This document shows, in pieces, positions 1 to 6,075 of a DNA stretch of 10,343 bases. The stretch comes from Alphaproteobacteria bacterium (lineage in GTDB: Bacteria > Pseudomonadota > Alphaproteobacteria > Kiloniellales > JAKSDN01): assembly GCA_030598385.1 (NCBI GenBank), contig JAUVQB010000022.1, forward strand, positions 1 through 10,343. Direction: 5' to 3'. The first letter of the stretch is position 1, and each line of letters starts with the position of its first letter. The position numbers and the translations under genes were made by a program. The notes beneath the pieces were generated by a model. That model was not told where the DNA came from and did no database searches. It saw only the letters and a list, made by a program, of their open reading frames with translations.

Positions 1-50
1 GCGAGGTCGTGCGGCCGCTGCGGCCGGATGTCATAGCTTGAGGGGGGCAT
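1..50 (-). CDS. Possible start of a gene running off the left edge (GNAT-like N-terminus?)
   Basis: Read on the minus strand from an ATG at 50-48, the frame stays open to the window edge and gives only 16 complete codons, beginning MPPSSYDIRPQRPHDL. The pattern IRPxRPxDL resembles the first beta strand of many GNAT N-acetyltransferases, which often begin with IRP and an acidic helix start. That is the only hint of function and it is weak. The codons end mostly in G or C, as in the real genes here. No clear Shine-Dalgarno sequence precedes the ATG. The next minus-strand start candidate, ATG at 35, lies in a different frame. The start and product are both tentative. Confidence 0.3.
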   Translation of the reverse strand, partial: MPPSSYDIRPQRPHDL

Positions 51-399
51 GGTGGTCTCGGTTCAACGGGGGTCTCGGGAGGCCGCCTCTGGGTTATTTG
101 GGAGGCGGCTCGGCGTCTTTCTCGCTGCCGGAGCCTTCGCGCATCTCGGCCGTCCCGCTTTTCCCCGGAACCGCTCAGACTGGTCCGAGACCTCGCGGAA
201 CGGCAGGACGAACGCCGCCGGCACGCGCGCGGCGCGTGCTGCCTCGTCGTCGTCGCCAAAGGGTCCCGCAGGTCACATCCGTCTCCTTGGAATTACGGAT
301 CGTCCAGTTGCCCGCCCCGCTTAACACAAGGCCTGGCCCTGCCACAAGGGGCCACGGGCGCGGGTAGTGCCTCAGTTTGAAATGCTACCGAGCCAATGC

Positions 400-505
400 C
401 CGGAACGTCCGCTTCCGAGCTGATTAGGTCCGCTTAGCCCTCAGGTGCGGACGTGGCCCAAGAACCCGGAAAACGTCGCATCTTGACCCGAAGCGGTCAT
501 TCCGG
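400..505. repeat. Degenerate intergenic repeat with GTCCGCTT blocks
   Basis: GTCCGCTT occurs at 407-414 and again at 428-435. Its reverse partner GCGGAC is at 447-452, and a CGAAGCGGTCATTCC segment follows at about 489-503. Short GTCCGCTT / AAGCGGACATT modules, sometimes annotated as spurious small proteins, are scattered between genes in many alphaproteobacteria. A related block lies at 2500-2560 on the other side of the TPR gene. The family assignment is from memory of that general pattern, and the boundaries are approximate. Confidence 0.3.
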
Positions 506-600
506 CATTCCCGCCTTGGCTAAGCACGTGATTAAGAGCTGGTGATGATCGTCTGATTTAAACGGCAATGCACCCGCCGTGCTGATCCCCTCGACAGGTC

Positions 601-620
601 AGGGTTGAGAGCCAGAACCC
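601..620. repeat. Short hairpin repeat, copy 1 (second copy at 7257-7281)
   Basis: AGGGTTGAG (601-609) and CCAGAACCC (612-620) flank a 2-base middle. GGGTT (602-606) can pair with AACCC (616-620). The same two 9-base blocks recur at 7257-7265 and 7273-7281 with a 7-base middle, just upstream of phnX. Both copies are intergenic and in the same orientation. The function is unknown. Confidence 0.45.
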
Positions 621-632
621 GTGTAACCCATT

Positions 633-655
633 CGTAGGCGCGTTCGCGCGCTACG
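633..655. other. GC-rich hairpin upstream of the TPR gene
   Basis: CGTAG (633-637) pairs with CTACG (651-655), and GCGC (638-641) with GCGC (646-649), leaving G650 bulged and a loop of GTTC (642-645). This gives nine pairs. No T-run follows on either strand, so it does not look like an intrinsic terminator. It may simply be structure in the leader of the gene at 784. Confidence 0.35.
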
Positions 656-783
656 TCGGCGGACAATCGAAACGCCTGGAAGCATGGTCGCTACGCCTGT
701 TACACGAACCCGCGTCCGGAATTGTTCGCGGTGCCCTGTCAGGGACGTTGCGCCGCACAGCCAGAAATTCCACAATCGGGCCC

Positions 784-2097
784 ATGGCCCAACCCACCGA
801 CGGCCCTGCCGACGTCCTGCAGCAGGCCATAACCCATCACCGCGCCGGTCGCCTGCAACAGGCAGAGCAGATCTATCGCAGCGTTCTCGCCCGCGAGCCC
901 GGAAACACCGAGGCGATGCACCTACTGGGCATGGCCGCCTTCCAAACCGGTCACCACGACCCGGCGGCCGAGCTGATAGCGAAGGCCGTCGCAGCCAGCC
1001 CGGACAACCCCAAGTACCACTACAACCTGGGGCGGGTGCGGCGCGCCCAGAGCAAGCTCGAGGACGCCGCCGAGAGCTTCCAGCGCACCATCGAACTGGC
1101 AGCGGGCACCGCCGACGCCCACAGCAACCTCGGCGCCGTGCTGGCCCAGCTCGACCGCGCCGAGGAGGCGATTGCCAGCCTGCACAAGGCGATCGAGCTC
1201 GAGCCCCGCGACGAGAGTGCCCACACCAACCTCGGCCACATTCTTCAAAATCAAGGCAAGTTCGACGAAGCGACCGATTATTACCGGCGCGCGATCTCGC
1301 TGCGGCCGGGATTCCTGGAACCGCTGTACAATCTCGGCCGCATCCAACTCAAGACCGGCAAGCCGGCACAGGCGCTCGAGAGCCTCGATCAATGCCTCGC
1401 CGAGCAACCTTTCGACCGCCGCGCCCTGGCCTGGAGGGCGGTGGCGTTGAGCGAGCTGGGCCGGACGGACGAGGCCGCCGCGACGGTCGACCCCGAGCGC
1501 GACGTCGCCGTGCTGCGCCTCGACCAGTCCTCGCCCGACGCCGATCCGGCAACGCTCAACCATGCCCTCGTCGAAGAACTCGCCGACCACCCGGCGCTCG
1601 AGTGGGAGCCAGCCGCCACGACGACGCGCGGCGGGTCGCAGATTGGCAAACTGCTTAACGATCCGAGCGAAGCCGTCGAGACGCTGGAATGGCACTTGCG
1701 GGCCACCATCGACGGCCACCTGGCCGGTCTCGAGGGCGACGCGAGCCCGGCCTACATGCGCGCCATCCCGCGCAGCTACATTCTGCACATGTGGGCCACG
1801 GTGCTGTCCGAGCAGGGTCATCAGCTCACCCACAACCATCCCGCGGGTTGGTTGAGCGGCGTCTATTACGTGCGGGTTCCCGGGATTACGGCGTCGGCCG
1901 ACGATCACGCCGGCTGGATCGAGTTCGGCCGGCCCAGAGACGACGTGCCCACCAGCTTCGAGCCGCAAGTGCGGCTGATCGCGCCTGAGGAAGGAATGGT
2001 GGCGCTGTTCCCCTCGTACCTCTTCCACCGGACCATCCCCTTCGCCGGCCCGGACAAGCGCATCAGCATCGCCTTCGACCTCTGCCCGAAGCGTTAG
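784..2097 (+). CDS. TPR protein with C-terminal 2-oxoglutarate/Fe(II) oxygenase-like domain
   Basis: This 437-residue protein has two parts. Residues 1-235 are about six to seven tetratricopeptide repeats with the usual small/large residue pattern, for example AHSNLGAVLAQLDRAEEAIA and AHTNLGHILQNQGKFDEAT, a scaffold for protein contacts. After a linker, residues about 285-437 match the family often labelled putative 2OG-Fe(II) oxygenase (Pfam 2OG-FeII_Oxy_5). The motifs are HNHPAGWLSGVYYV (350-363), a GWIEFGRP strand, FPSYLFHRTIPF with H415, and KRISIAFDL with R426. By family logic, histidines in the 350-352 motif and H415 bind iron and R426 binds 2-oxoglutarate. No signal peptide or membrane segment is seen, so it is probably cytoplasmic. 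ATG 784 begins a natural N-terminus, although the ribosome site is weak. A TTG at 748 would add 12 residues and is less likely. The substrate is unknown. It has no operon partner in the window. Confidence 0.85.
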   Translation: MAQPTDGPADVLQQAITHHRAGRLQQAEQIYRSVLAREPGNTEAMHLLGMAAFQTGHHDPAAELIAKAVAASPDNPKYHYNLGRVRRAQSKLEDAAESFQRTIELAAGTADAHSNLGAVLAQLDRAEEAIASLHKAIELEPRDESAHTNLGHILQNQGKFDEATDYYRRAISLRPGFLEPLYNLGRIQLKTGKPAQALESLDQCLAEQPFDRRALAWRAVALSELGRTDEAAATVDPERDVAVLRLDQSSPDADPATLNHALVEELADHPALEWEPAATTTRGGSQIGKLLNDPSEAVETLEWHLRATIDGHLAGLEGDASPAYMRAIPRSYILHMWATVLSEQGHQLTHNHPAGWLSGVYYVRVPGITASADDHAGWIEFGRPRDDVPTSFEPQVRLIAPEEGMVALFPSYLFHRTIPFAGPDKRISIAFDLCPKR

Positions 2098-2414
2098 CCG
2101 ACGACCTGACGGGGCGTTCAGTCTGCCGCGGAATAGGGACTCCGTTCGCGCCAATGGCGGGCGATGTCGATTAATGAGCTAATGGATAAGGCGTGAGGGT
2201 AAGTTTGAGGGATGTGTCGTATGGCGAGGTCATCTCGTGGTTGAGCTGCCAGAAGGCAGTCTCGCTTCCTACGGTGAAGAAGGCTTTCCGAACACTTGCG
2301 CTGTAAAGTTCCAGTGCTTCACTCACCGGTAGTTGGCCTTGCGGTCTCCTTTCCAGATGCCCTGAGCCACCAAGGCACTCCACCTATTTCAGATTATAAG
2401 GAGGAGTCTGCTCG

Positions 2415-2477
2415 GTGAACTACCCGCATAGATCCACCGCTATCGTAGCCTATCTAACGGCCGCTCCTCGGCTATAA
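2415..2477 (+). CDS. Possible 20-codon leader peptide upstream of the ABC exporter
   Basis: A GTG at 2415 follows AAGGAGGAG (2398-2406) at good spacing, and the frame closes with TAA at 2475-2477 after 20 codons (V/M-NYPHRSTAIVAYLTAAPRL). The end of the frame overlaps a CTCCT / AGGAG inverted repeat (2464-2468 and 2477-2481). The ABC ATPase starts about 210 bases downstream. Short translated leaders sometimes control drug-export ABC operons by ribosome stalling, but no attenuator structure was demonstrated here. The frame may be chance. Confidence 0.2.
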   Translation: MNYPHRSTAIVAYLTAAPRL

Positions 2478-2499
2478 GGAGACGTCAAAGACCCCATCC

Positions 2500-2560
2500 T
2501 CCGACGTCCGCTTTGCCCCCAACATCGGACATTCGGGTCTGCTTTGCGCATTCAGCGCAA
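2500..2560. repeat. Intergenic repeat remnant (GTCCGCTTTG type) ending in a hairpin
   Basis: GACGTCCGCTTTGC (2504-2517) is followed by CGGACATTCGGGTCTGCTTTGC, a tandem-like GTCYGCTTTGC pair. On the minus strand it would read MSDVGGKADVGG, which resembles the spurious peptides produced by a common alphaproteobacterial intergenic repeat. It ends in a perfect hairpin: TTGCGC (2544-2549), loop ATTCA, GCGCAA (2555-2560). No T-run follows. The family assignment is from memory. Confidence 0.4.
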
Positions 2561-2670
2561 CAAATTTCAAACTGATACACTACCCCGGCTCCCGCCGGCT
2601 TTAAGTCTCGGAAACTTTGTGGCGGTATAGAGGACCCTTGCCGCGCGATAGACCATTGTGCCGCGGCGCC

Positions 2671-2677
2671 AGGGAGG
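2671..2677 (+). promoter_or_regulatory. Ribosome binding site deciding the ABC ATPase start
   Basis: AGGGAGG lies 11 bases before ATG 2689. The spacing is a little long, but this is the only purine-rich site near a start in this frame. It supports 2689 over the TTG at 2617. Confidence 0.5.
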
Positions 2678-2688
2678 TTTCGCCCGAG

Positions 2689-3489
2689 ATGGACGTCAGC
2701 GTGAACACGACCCCAACCGCCCTCGAGCTCAAGGGCCTCACCAAGTGCTTCGACCGGCCCGCCGTCGACGGCCTGGAGCTCACCATCCAGGCAGGAGAGT
2801 TCTACGCGCTGCTCGGGCCCAACGGCGCCGGCAAGACCACCACGCTGAGGATCGTCGCCGGCCTGCTGAAGCCCGACGCCGGCACCGTCTCGGTGTTCGG
2901 GATCGACGCGCTGAAGAACCCGATCGAGGCCAAGCGGCTGATCGCCTGGGTTTCCGACGAGCCGATGATCTACGAGAAGCTGTCGCCCTTCGAATACCTC
3001 GAATTCGTCGCCGGCCTGTGGAGCATCGACGCCGCCACCGCCGAGGCCCGCGCGCGTGAGTTGATCGACTGGCTCGGCCTTGGCCCCCACGCCCACGAGC
3101 GCTGCCAAGGCTTCTCCAAGGGCATGCGGCAGAAGGTCGCCCTCGCCGGGGCGATGGTGCACGAACCGCGGCTGCTGATCCTCGACGAGCCCCTCACCGG
3201 CCTCGACGCGGGCTCGGCCCGCCAGGTGAAGGACGTGCTGATCGAGCGGGTGCGCGGCGGCGTGACGGTGGTGATGACGACCCATATCCTCGAGGTGGCG
3301 GAGCGCATGGCCGAGCGCATCGGCGTCATCGACAAGGGCCGCCTGATCGCCGAGGGCAGCCTGGCAGAGCTGCGGCGCCAGGTCGGCACCCGGGGCGCCA
3401 ATGAGGGCGCCAATGGGGGCACCAGTGTCGGCATCAGCCTGGAGGACATCTTCCTCGAACTGGTCGCGGAAGAAGGCGGCCTCGCGTGA
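2689..3489 (+). CDS. ABC transporter ATP-binding protein (ABC-2 exporter type)
   Basis: This 266-residue protein is the ATPase subunit of an ABC exporter. All the main nucleotide-binding motifs are visible: Walker A GPNGAGKTT (43-51), signature SKGMRQK (143-149), Walker B LLILDEP (162-168), D-loop GLD (171-173) and the switch histidine H199 in MTTHILEVAERM. At the Q-loop position the sequence reads WVSDEPMIYEKLSPFEYLEF. The usual glutamine is an aspartate (about D90), a variant seen in some ABC-2/EcsA-like ATPases. The C-terminal tail (about 235-248) is made of a short GAN repeat. The stop overlaps the start of the permease by four bases (GTGA), which indicates translational coupling in a two-gene operon. 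The start at ATG 2689 is chosen because residues before it are not conserved-looking. The exported substrate cannot be deduced. Confidence 0.9.
   Translation: MDVSVNTTPTALELKGLTKCFDRPAVDGLELTIQAGEFYALLGPNGAGKTTTLRIVAGLLKPDAGTVSVFGIDALKNPIEAKRLIAWVSDEPMIYEKLSPFEYLEFVAGLWSIDAATAEARARELIDWLGLGPHAHERCQGFSKGMRQKVALAGAMVHEPRLLILDEPLTGLDAGSARQVKDVLIERVRGGVTVVMTTHILEVAERMAERIGVIDKGRLIAEGSLAELRRQVGTRGANEGANGGTSVGISLEDIFLELVAEEGGLA
3394..3429 (+). repeat. Three 12-base tandem units inside the ATPase gene
   Basis: GGCGCCAATGAG, GGCGCCAATGGG and the diverged GGCACCAGTGTC follow one another. They are in frame and add a flexible Gly/Ala/Asn stretch between the regulatory tail and the final helix. Because the unit length is a multiple of three, copy number could vary without breaking the protein. 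Confidence 0.6.
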
Positions 3490-5024
3490 GCCATCCGGCG
3501 ACGCTGCCGTGGTTCGCGCGGCACGAACTTCGCCTCTTCTGGCGCGATTGGTTCTCCATGCTGACGGCTGGCAAACGGCGGCGCGAGCCGGTCCTGCTCA
3601 CCGTGTTCCTGATCTTCGTTGCGGTCATTCATCTGGTCGCCTATTTCGTCGTCCGGCCCTTCGCCGAGGTCGGCATCACGGCGGACAAATCGACCCTGGT
3701 CATGGTCGTCGGCAGCGCCTTCCTCTCCTGGACGCTGATGCTCGCCCAGGCGATCGAATCGGTGACGCGGGCGTTCTACTCGCGTGCCGACCTCGACCTC
3801 ATCCTCTCCTCGCCGGCCTCGGCGCGGCGGCTCTTCGCCGTGCGCATGGCCTCGATCGCGATGGGCACCACGATGCTGACGACCGTGCTCGCCAGCCCCT
3901 TCGTCAACGCCTTGGCCTACTTCGACGGACCCCGCTGGCTCGCCGCCTACGGCGTGCTCGTCGCCATGGGCGCCTTCGCCACCGCCGTGGCGCTCGTCGT
4001 GACGGTCTTTATGTTAAGGACCCTCGGGCCGAGGCGGACGCGCCTCGCCTCCCAGGTCGTCTCGGCAATGGTCGCCGCCGGCTTCGTGATCGGGGTCCAG
4101 GCGGCCGCCATCTTCTCCACCGGCAACTTCTCCCGGATCGCATTCTTGAGCTCGGACAGCGTCGTCGCGCTGGCGCCGGAGCCCGGCAGCCTGCTGTGGC
4201 TGCCGGCCCACGCCGCCATGGGAGACTTGGGCGCGCTCGCCGTCGTGCTCGCCATGGCCCTCGGCGTACTGGGCGCGGTCATGGCTGTCCTCTCGGCCAA
4301 GTTCGAGGACCACGCGGCCGCCGCCTCGAGCGAGGCCGAACCGGGCCGGCGAAAGGGACGCCAGCGTCACAGCTTCCGGCCGGCCACGACCATGCTCGCC
4401 CTGCGCCGCAAGGAGTTGACGCTGCTGCGCCGCGACCCCTGGCTGCTGTCGCAGACGCTCATGCAGATGCTCTATCTGCTGCCGCCGGCCTTATTGCTCT
4501 GGCACAGCTTCGACGGCGGCGTCAGCGTGCTCCTGGTCATGGTGCCGGTCCTGGTGATGGCCTCGGGCCAGCTCGCGGGCGGCCTCGCCTGGATCTCCGT
4601 CAGCGGCGAGGACGCGCCCGATCTGGTGGCCTCGGCGCCGGTCAGCGCCCGGTCCCTCATAGCGGCGAAGATTCAGGCCGTCCTGGGCAGCGTGGCGGTC
4701 GTGGTCACGCCGCTGCTCCTGGCGCTCGCCATTCCCGAGCCGCGGCTCGCCGCCGCCGCGGCGCTCGGCATCGCGGTCTCCGCGACCTCGGGCACGATGA
4801 TTCAGATCTGGTTCCGCGCCCAGGCGCGCCGCAGCACCTTCCGCCGGCGGCAGATCCCGTCGCGCCTCGCCACCCTGGCGGAGGCGCTCTCCTCGATTCT
4901 CTGGGCCGGCACGGCCGCCCTGGCGGCGGCGGGGACCTGGATTGCCCTAGTCCTAGCCGTGTTCGCGCTGATGACCCTGGCCGGCGCCTGGGCGATCCGC
5001 CCGCGCGAAGCCCACGCCGTTTAG
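3486..5024 (+). CDS. ABC exporter permease with two related halves
   Basis: A 512-residue integral membrane protein. Hydrophobic stretches, probably membrane segments, lie at about 36-57, 70-90, 125-142, 152-177, 191-211, 247-270, 325-340, 346-367, 397-416, 420-440, 470-486 and 486-503, so around 12 spans. The two halves look related. Residues 11-22 (ARHELRLFWRDW) resemble 305-319 (ALRRKELTLLRRDPW), and 102-120 (DLDLILSSPASARRLFAVR) resembles 377-395 (APDLVASAPVSARSLIAAK). A charged cytoplasmic linker (272-300) separates them. A single chain may therefore supply both transmembrane halves to a dimer of the upstream ATPase. Start GTG 3486 overlaps the ATPase stop. No function beyond ABC-2-like export can be read. 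Confidence 0.8.
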   Translation: MSHPATLPWFARHELRLFWRDWFSMLTAGKRRREPVLLTVFLIFVAVIHLVAYFVVRPFAEVGITADKSTLVMVVGSAFLSWTLMLAQAIESVTRAFYSRADLDLILSSPASARRLFAVRMASIAMGTTMLTTVLASPFVNALAYFDGPRWLAAYGVLVAMGAFATAVALVVTVFMLRTLGPRRTRLASQVVSAMVAAGFVIGVQAAAIFSTGNFSRIAFLSSDSVVALAPEPGSLLWLPAHAAMGDLGALAVVLAMALGVLGAVMAVLSAKFEDHAAAASSEAEPGRRKGRQRHSFRPATTMLALRRKELTLLRRDPWLLSQTLMQMLYLLPPALLLWHSFDGGVSVLLVMVPVLVMASGQLAGGLAWISVSGEDAPDLVASAPVSARSLIAAKIQAVLGSVAVVVTPLLLALAIPEPRLAAAAALGIAVSATSGTMIQIWFRAQARRSTFRRRQIPSRLATLAEALSSILWAGTAALAAAGTWIALVLAVFALMTLAGAWAIRPREAHAV

Positions 5025-5049
5025 AATTCTTCCGCTTCGCTGGGTCCCT

Positions 5050-5063
5050 GCGCCGGCCGGCGC
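5050..5063. terminator. GC palindrome between convergent genes
   Basis: GCGCCGGCCGGCGC is a perfect 14-base palindrome in the 58-base gap between the permease and LysR stops. It could fold on either strand into a short, very stable hairpin and so slow transcription from both sides. There is no T-run on either strand, so it is not a classical intrinsic terminator. A second small dyad, CACAG-AA-CTGTG, lies at 5071-5082. Confidence 0.35.
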
Positions 5064-5082
5064 CGATCAACACAGAACTGTG

Positions 5083-5985
5083 CTAAGGCACTTCCGCGTC
5101 GCCCGGCCCACCGTCCGGAATCGTCTCGCGCAGCAAGTCGAAGAAGGCGCGCACCACGTGCACCGCGCGGCGGTCCTCCAGGCAGGCGGCGTATTGCACC
5201 GCCTCGAGCTTGGCGTCGCGCAGACTGAGCGTGTGGAGCCGCCCGTCGCGCAGGAATTCGCTCTCGAAAATAACCCCGATGCCGAGCCCGGCGGCGACCG
5301 CTTCGCGCACCGCCTCGCGGCTGCCGATCTCGATGGTTCGGCGCGGCGTGACGCCGCGTTCGCCGAGCGCCGCCTCGAACACCGCGCGGGTGGTCGACCC
5401 GGCCTCGCGCAGGATCAGGGTCTCGCCGGCGATCTCTTCGAGCCGCAGGCTGCGCCGCCGCGCCCAGGGGTGGCCGCGGTTGACGAAGACGAGCTGGCGG
5501 TCGCGGCGGATCGGCAGGGCGTAGATGCGCGGGTCCGGCTCCAGCTCGGCCAGCACGGCGATCTCGCTGCGCCGGGCCAGGAGCGAATCCCGGACCTCGC
5601 CGGAATTGCCGAAGCTGAAGGCGAGCTGCACCCCTGGATGGCGCCGGCTGAAGGCGGCCAGGAGGGGAATGACATGGGTGGGCGCGTCGGCGCTGACCCG
5701 GAGCTGCCCGCCGGTGAGGCTGCGCGCGCCGGCCAGCAGGTGTTCGGCCTCGTCTTCGGCCGAACTCCAGCGCCGGGTCACGTCGAGCAGTTGGCGGCCC
5801 AGGTCGGTCAGCTCGACGCCGCGCCCGCGGCGCTGGAACAGGCGTACCCCGTAGCGCTCCTCCAGCGCCTTCACCTGGCCGGAGAGGGTCGGCTGCGTGA
5901 CATTGAGCATTTGCGACGCGCGGGTATAGCCGCCCGCCGAGGCGACCGCGTGAAACGCTCGGAGGTGGGCATATCCTATAGACAT
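5083..5985 (-). CDS. LysR-type transcriptional regulator of the phosphonate operon
   Basis: This 300-residue LysR-family regulator has the standard size and layout. An N-terminal winged helix-turn-helix lies at about 5-64 (LRAFHAVASAGGYTRASQML, then VTQPTLSGQVKALEERYGVRLFxR), followed by a linker helix (about 65-90) and a periplasmic-binding-protein-like effector domain (about 93-295). It is transcribed away from phnW across a 90-base gap, the classic arrangement for a LysR activator of its neighbour. The effector is therefore probably 2-aminoethylphosphonate or a pathway intermediate (inference). The start is firm: the frame has a TAG two codons upstream of ATG 5985, and the helix-turn-helix begins right after it. 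There is no Shine-Dalgarno sequence, and a good promoter places the transcript start at or next to the ATG, so the message is probably leaderless. A LysR-type dyad covers the start codon, which predicts autorepression. Confidence 0.9.
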   Translation of the reverse strand: MSIGYAHLRAFHAVASAGGYTRASQMLNVTQPTLSGQVKALEERYGVRLFQRRGRGVELTDLGRQLLDVTRRWSSAEDEAEHLLAGARSLTGGQLRVSADAPTHVIPLLAAFSRRHPGVQLAFSFGNSGEVRDSLLARRSEIAVLAELEPDPRIYALPIRRDRQLVFVNRGHPWARRRSLRLEEIAGETLILREAGSTTRAVFEAALGERGVTPRRTIEIGSREAVREAVAAGLGIGVIFESEFLRDGRLHTLSLRDAKLEAVQYAACLEDRRAVHVVRAFFDLLRETIPDGGPGDAEVP

Positions 5986-5993
5986 GATCTATA
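5977..5993. promoter_or_regulatory. Candidate LysR recognition site (T-N11-A dyad)
   Basis: TATAGA (5977-5982), a 5-base centre and TCTATA (5988-5993) form a perfect inverted repeat containing the T-N11-A core. An outer pair, ATAT (5971-5974) and ATAT (5996-5999), extends the symmetry. The centre, 5985, is 65 bases before the predicted phnW transcription start (about 6050), the usual place for a LysR primary site. It also covers the regulator's start codon. Confidence 0.6.
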
Positions 5994-6021
5994 TTATATA
6001 TATGTAACATCGATTTGATAA
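5993..6021 (-). promoter_or_regulatory. Promoter of the LysR gene
   Basis: On the minus strand TTATCA (6021-6016), a 17-base spacer and a perfect TATAAT (5998-5993) form a sigma70-type promoter. The -10 box ends only seven bases before the ATG, so transcription should begin at or beside the start codon. Confidence 0.6.
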
Positions 6022-6027
6022 ATATTT
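6002..6027. promoter_or_regulatory. Secondary palindromes at the phnW -35 region
   Basis: Three small dyads lie in a row: ATGT-A-ACAT (6002-6010), ATCGAT (6009-6014) and AAATATTT (6020-6027). They surround the -35 boxes of both promoters, where LysR-type regulators bind their activation site. Individually each is short enough to occur by chance in AT-rich sequence. Confidence 0.3.
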
Positions 6028-6043
6028 CTCGGATCGTCATATT
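6015..6043 (+). promoter_or_regulatory. Promoter of the phnW operon
   Basis: TTGATA (6015-6020), a 17-base spacer and CATATT (6038-6043). The -35 matches the consensus at five of six positions and the -10 at four of six, which fits a promoter needing an activator. Its -35 overlaps that of the opposing LysR promoter (6016-6021). Predicted start of transcription is about 6050. Confidence 0.55.
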
Positions 6044-6062
6044 GGCGGCATCACAACGCAAC

Positions 6063-6068
6063 AAGGTG
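6063..6068 (+). promoter_or_regulatory. Ribosome binding site of phnW
   Basis: AAGGTG lies seven bases before ATG 6076 and supports this start. Confidence 0.6.
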
Positions 6069-6075
6069 CCGGCCC

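Larger units (their letters stand above)
51..783. other. Spacer without a confident gene
   Basis: No frame here reads as a convincing complete protein. On the minus strand, 278-63 carries AAGGAG (288-283) four bases before an ATG that is followed at once by TGA. After that stop the same frame stays open for 69 codons with GC-rich third positions and reads like protein (FGDDDEAARAARVPAAFVLP), so it may be a decayed gene. The plus-strand frame from ATG 49 (91 codons) has a low-complexity Arg/Ser/Ala-rich translation and looks spurious. Around 400-505 there are GTCCGCTT blocks like those seen near 2506. Hairpins lie at 602-620 and 633-655. I found no tRNA and no strong promoter for the gene at 784. 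Confidence 0.5.
2098..2688. other. Spacer between the TPR gene and the ABC exporter operon
   Basis: About 590 bases, visibly less GC-rich than the flanking genes between 2160 and 2480. It holds a possible 20-codon frame with a strong ribosome binding site (2415-2477), two direct copies of TATAAGGAG (2395-2403 and 2473-2481), a repeat remnant at 2500-2560 and two small hairpins. A minus-strand frame from GTG 2383 to 2171 (70 codons) is unlike any family I recognise and lacks a ribosome site. It does have a TATAAT on its strand at 2398-2393, but no matching -35. No transposase remnant or terminator could be named. Confidence 0.5.

Noticed and set aside
49..324. Plus-strand 91-codon frame from ATG 49
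   Set aside because: A G-rich run precedes it, but the translation is low complexity and the opposite strand reads more like protein.
684..1658. Plus-strand frame of 324 codons overlapping the TPR gene
   Set aside because: The translation is Arg/Pro/Gly-rich without motifs, typical of a shifted frame in GC-rich DNA.
922..2154. Long minus-strand open frame (410 codons) opposite the TPR gene
   Set aside because: It mirrors the high-GC codons of the plus-strand gene, has no recognisable domain, and the plus strand has clear TPR and oxygenase motifs.
2171..2383. Minus-strand 70-codon frame from GTG 2383
   Set aside because: There is no ribosome site and no family resemblance, and the TATAAT at 2398-2393 lacks a matching -35. 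It cannot be excluded, but is not supported.
2585..2598. Small hairpin CCGGC-TCCC-GCCGG before the ATPase
   Set aside because: It has five pairs and no T-run, so it is too weak to call a terminator or regulator.
5071..5082. CACAG-AA-CTGTG dyad after the LysR stop
   Set aside because: The loop is too short for a full stem and no T-run follows. It is mentioned only alongside the nearby palindrome.
5080..6018. Plus-strand frame of 312 codons opposite the LysR gene
   Set aside because: It is a mirror of the LysR coding strand, whose helix-turn-helix and length are unmistakable.
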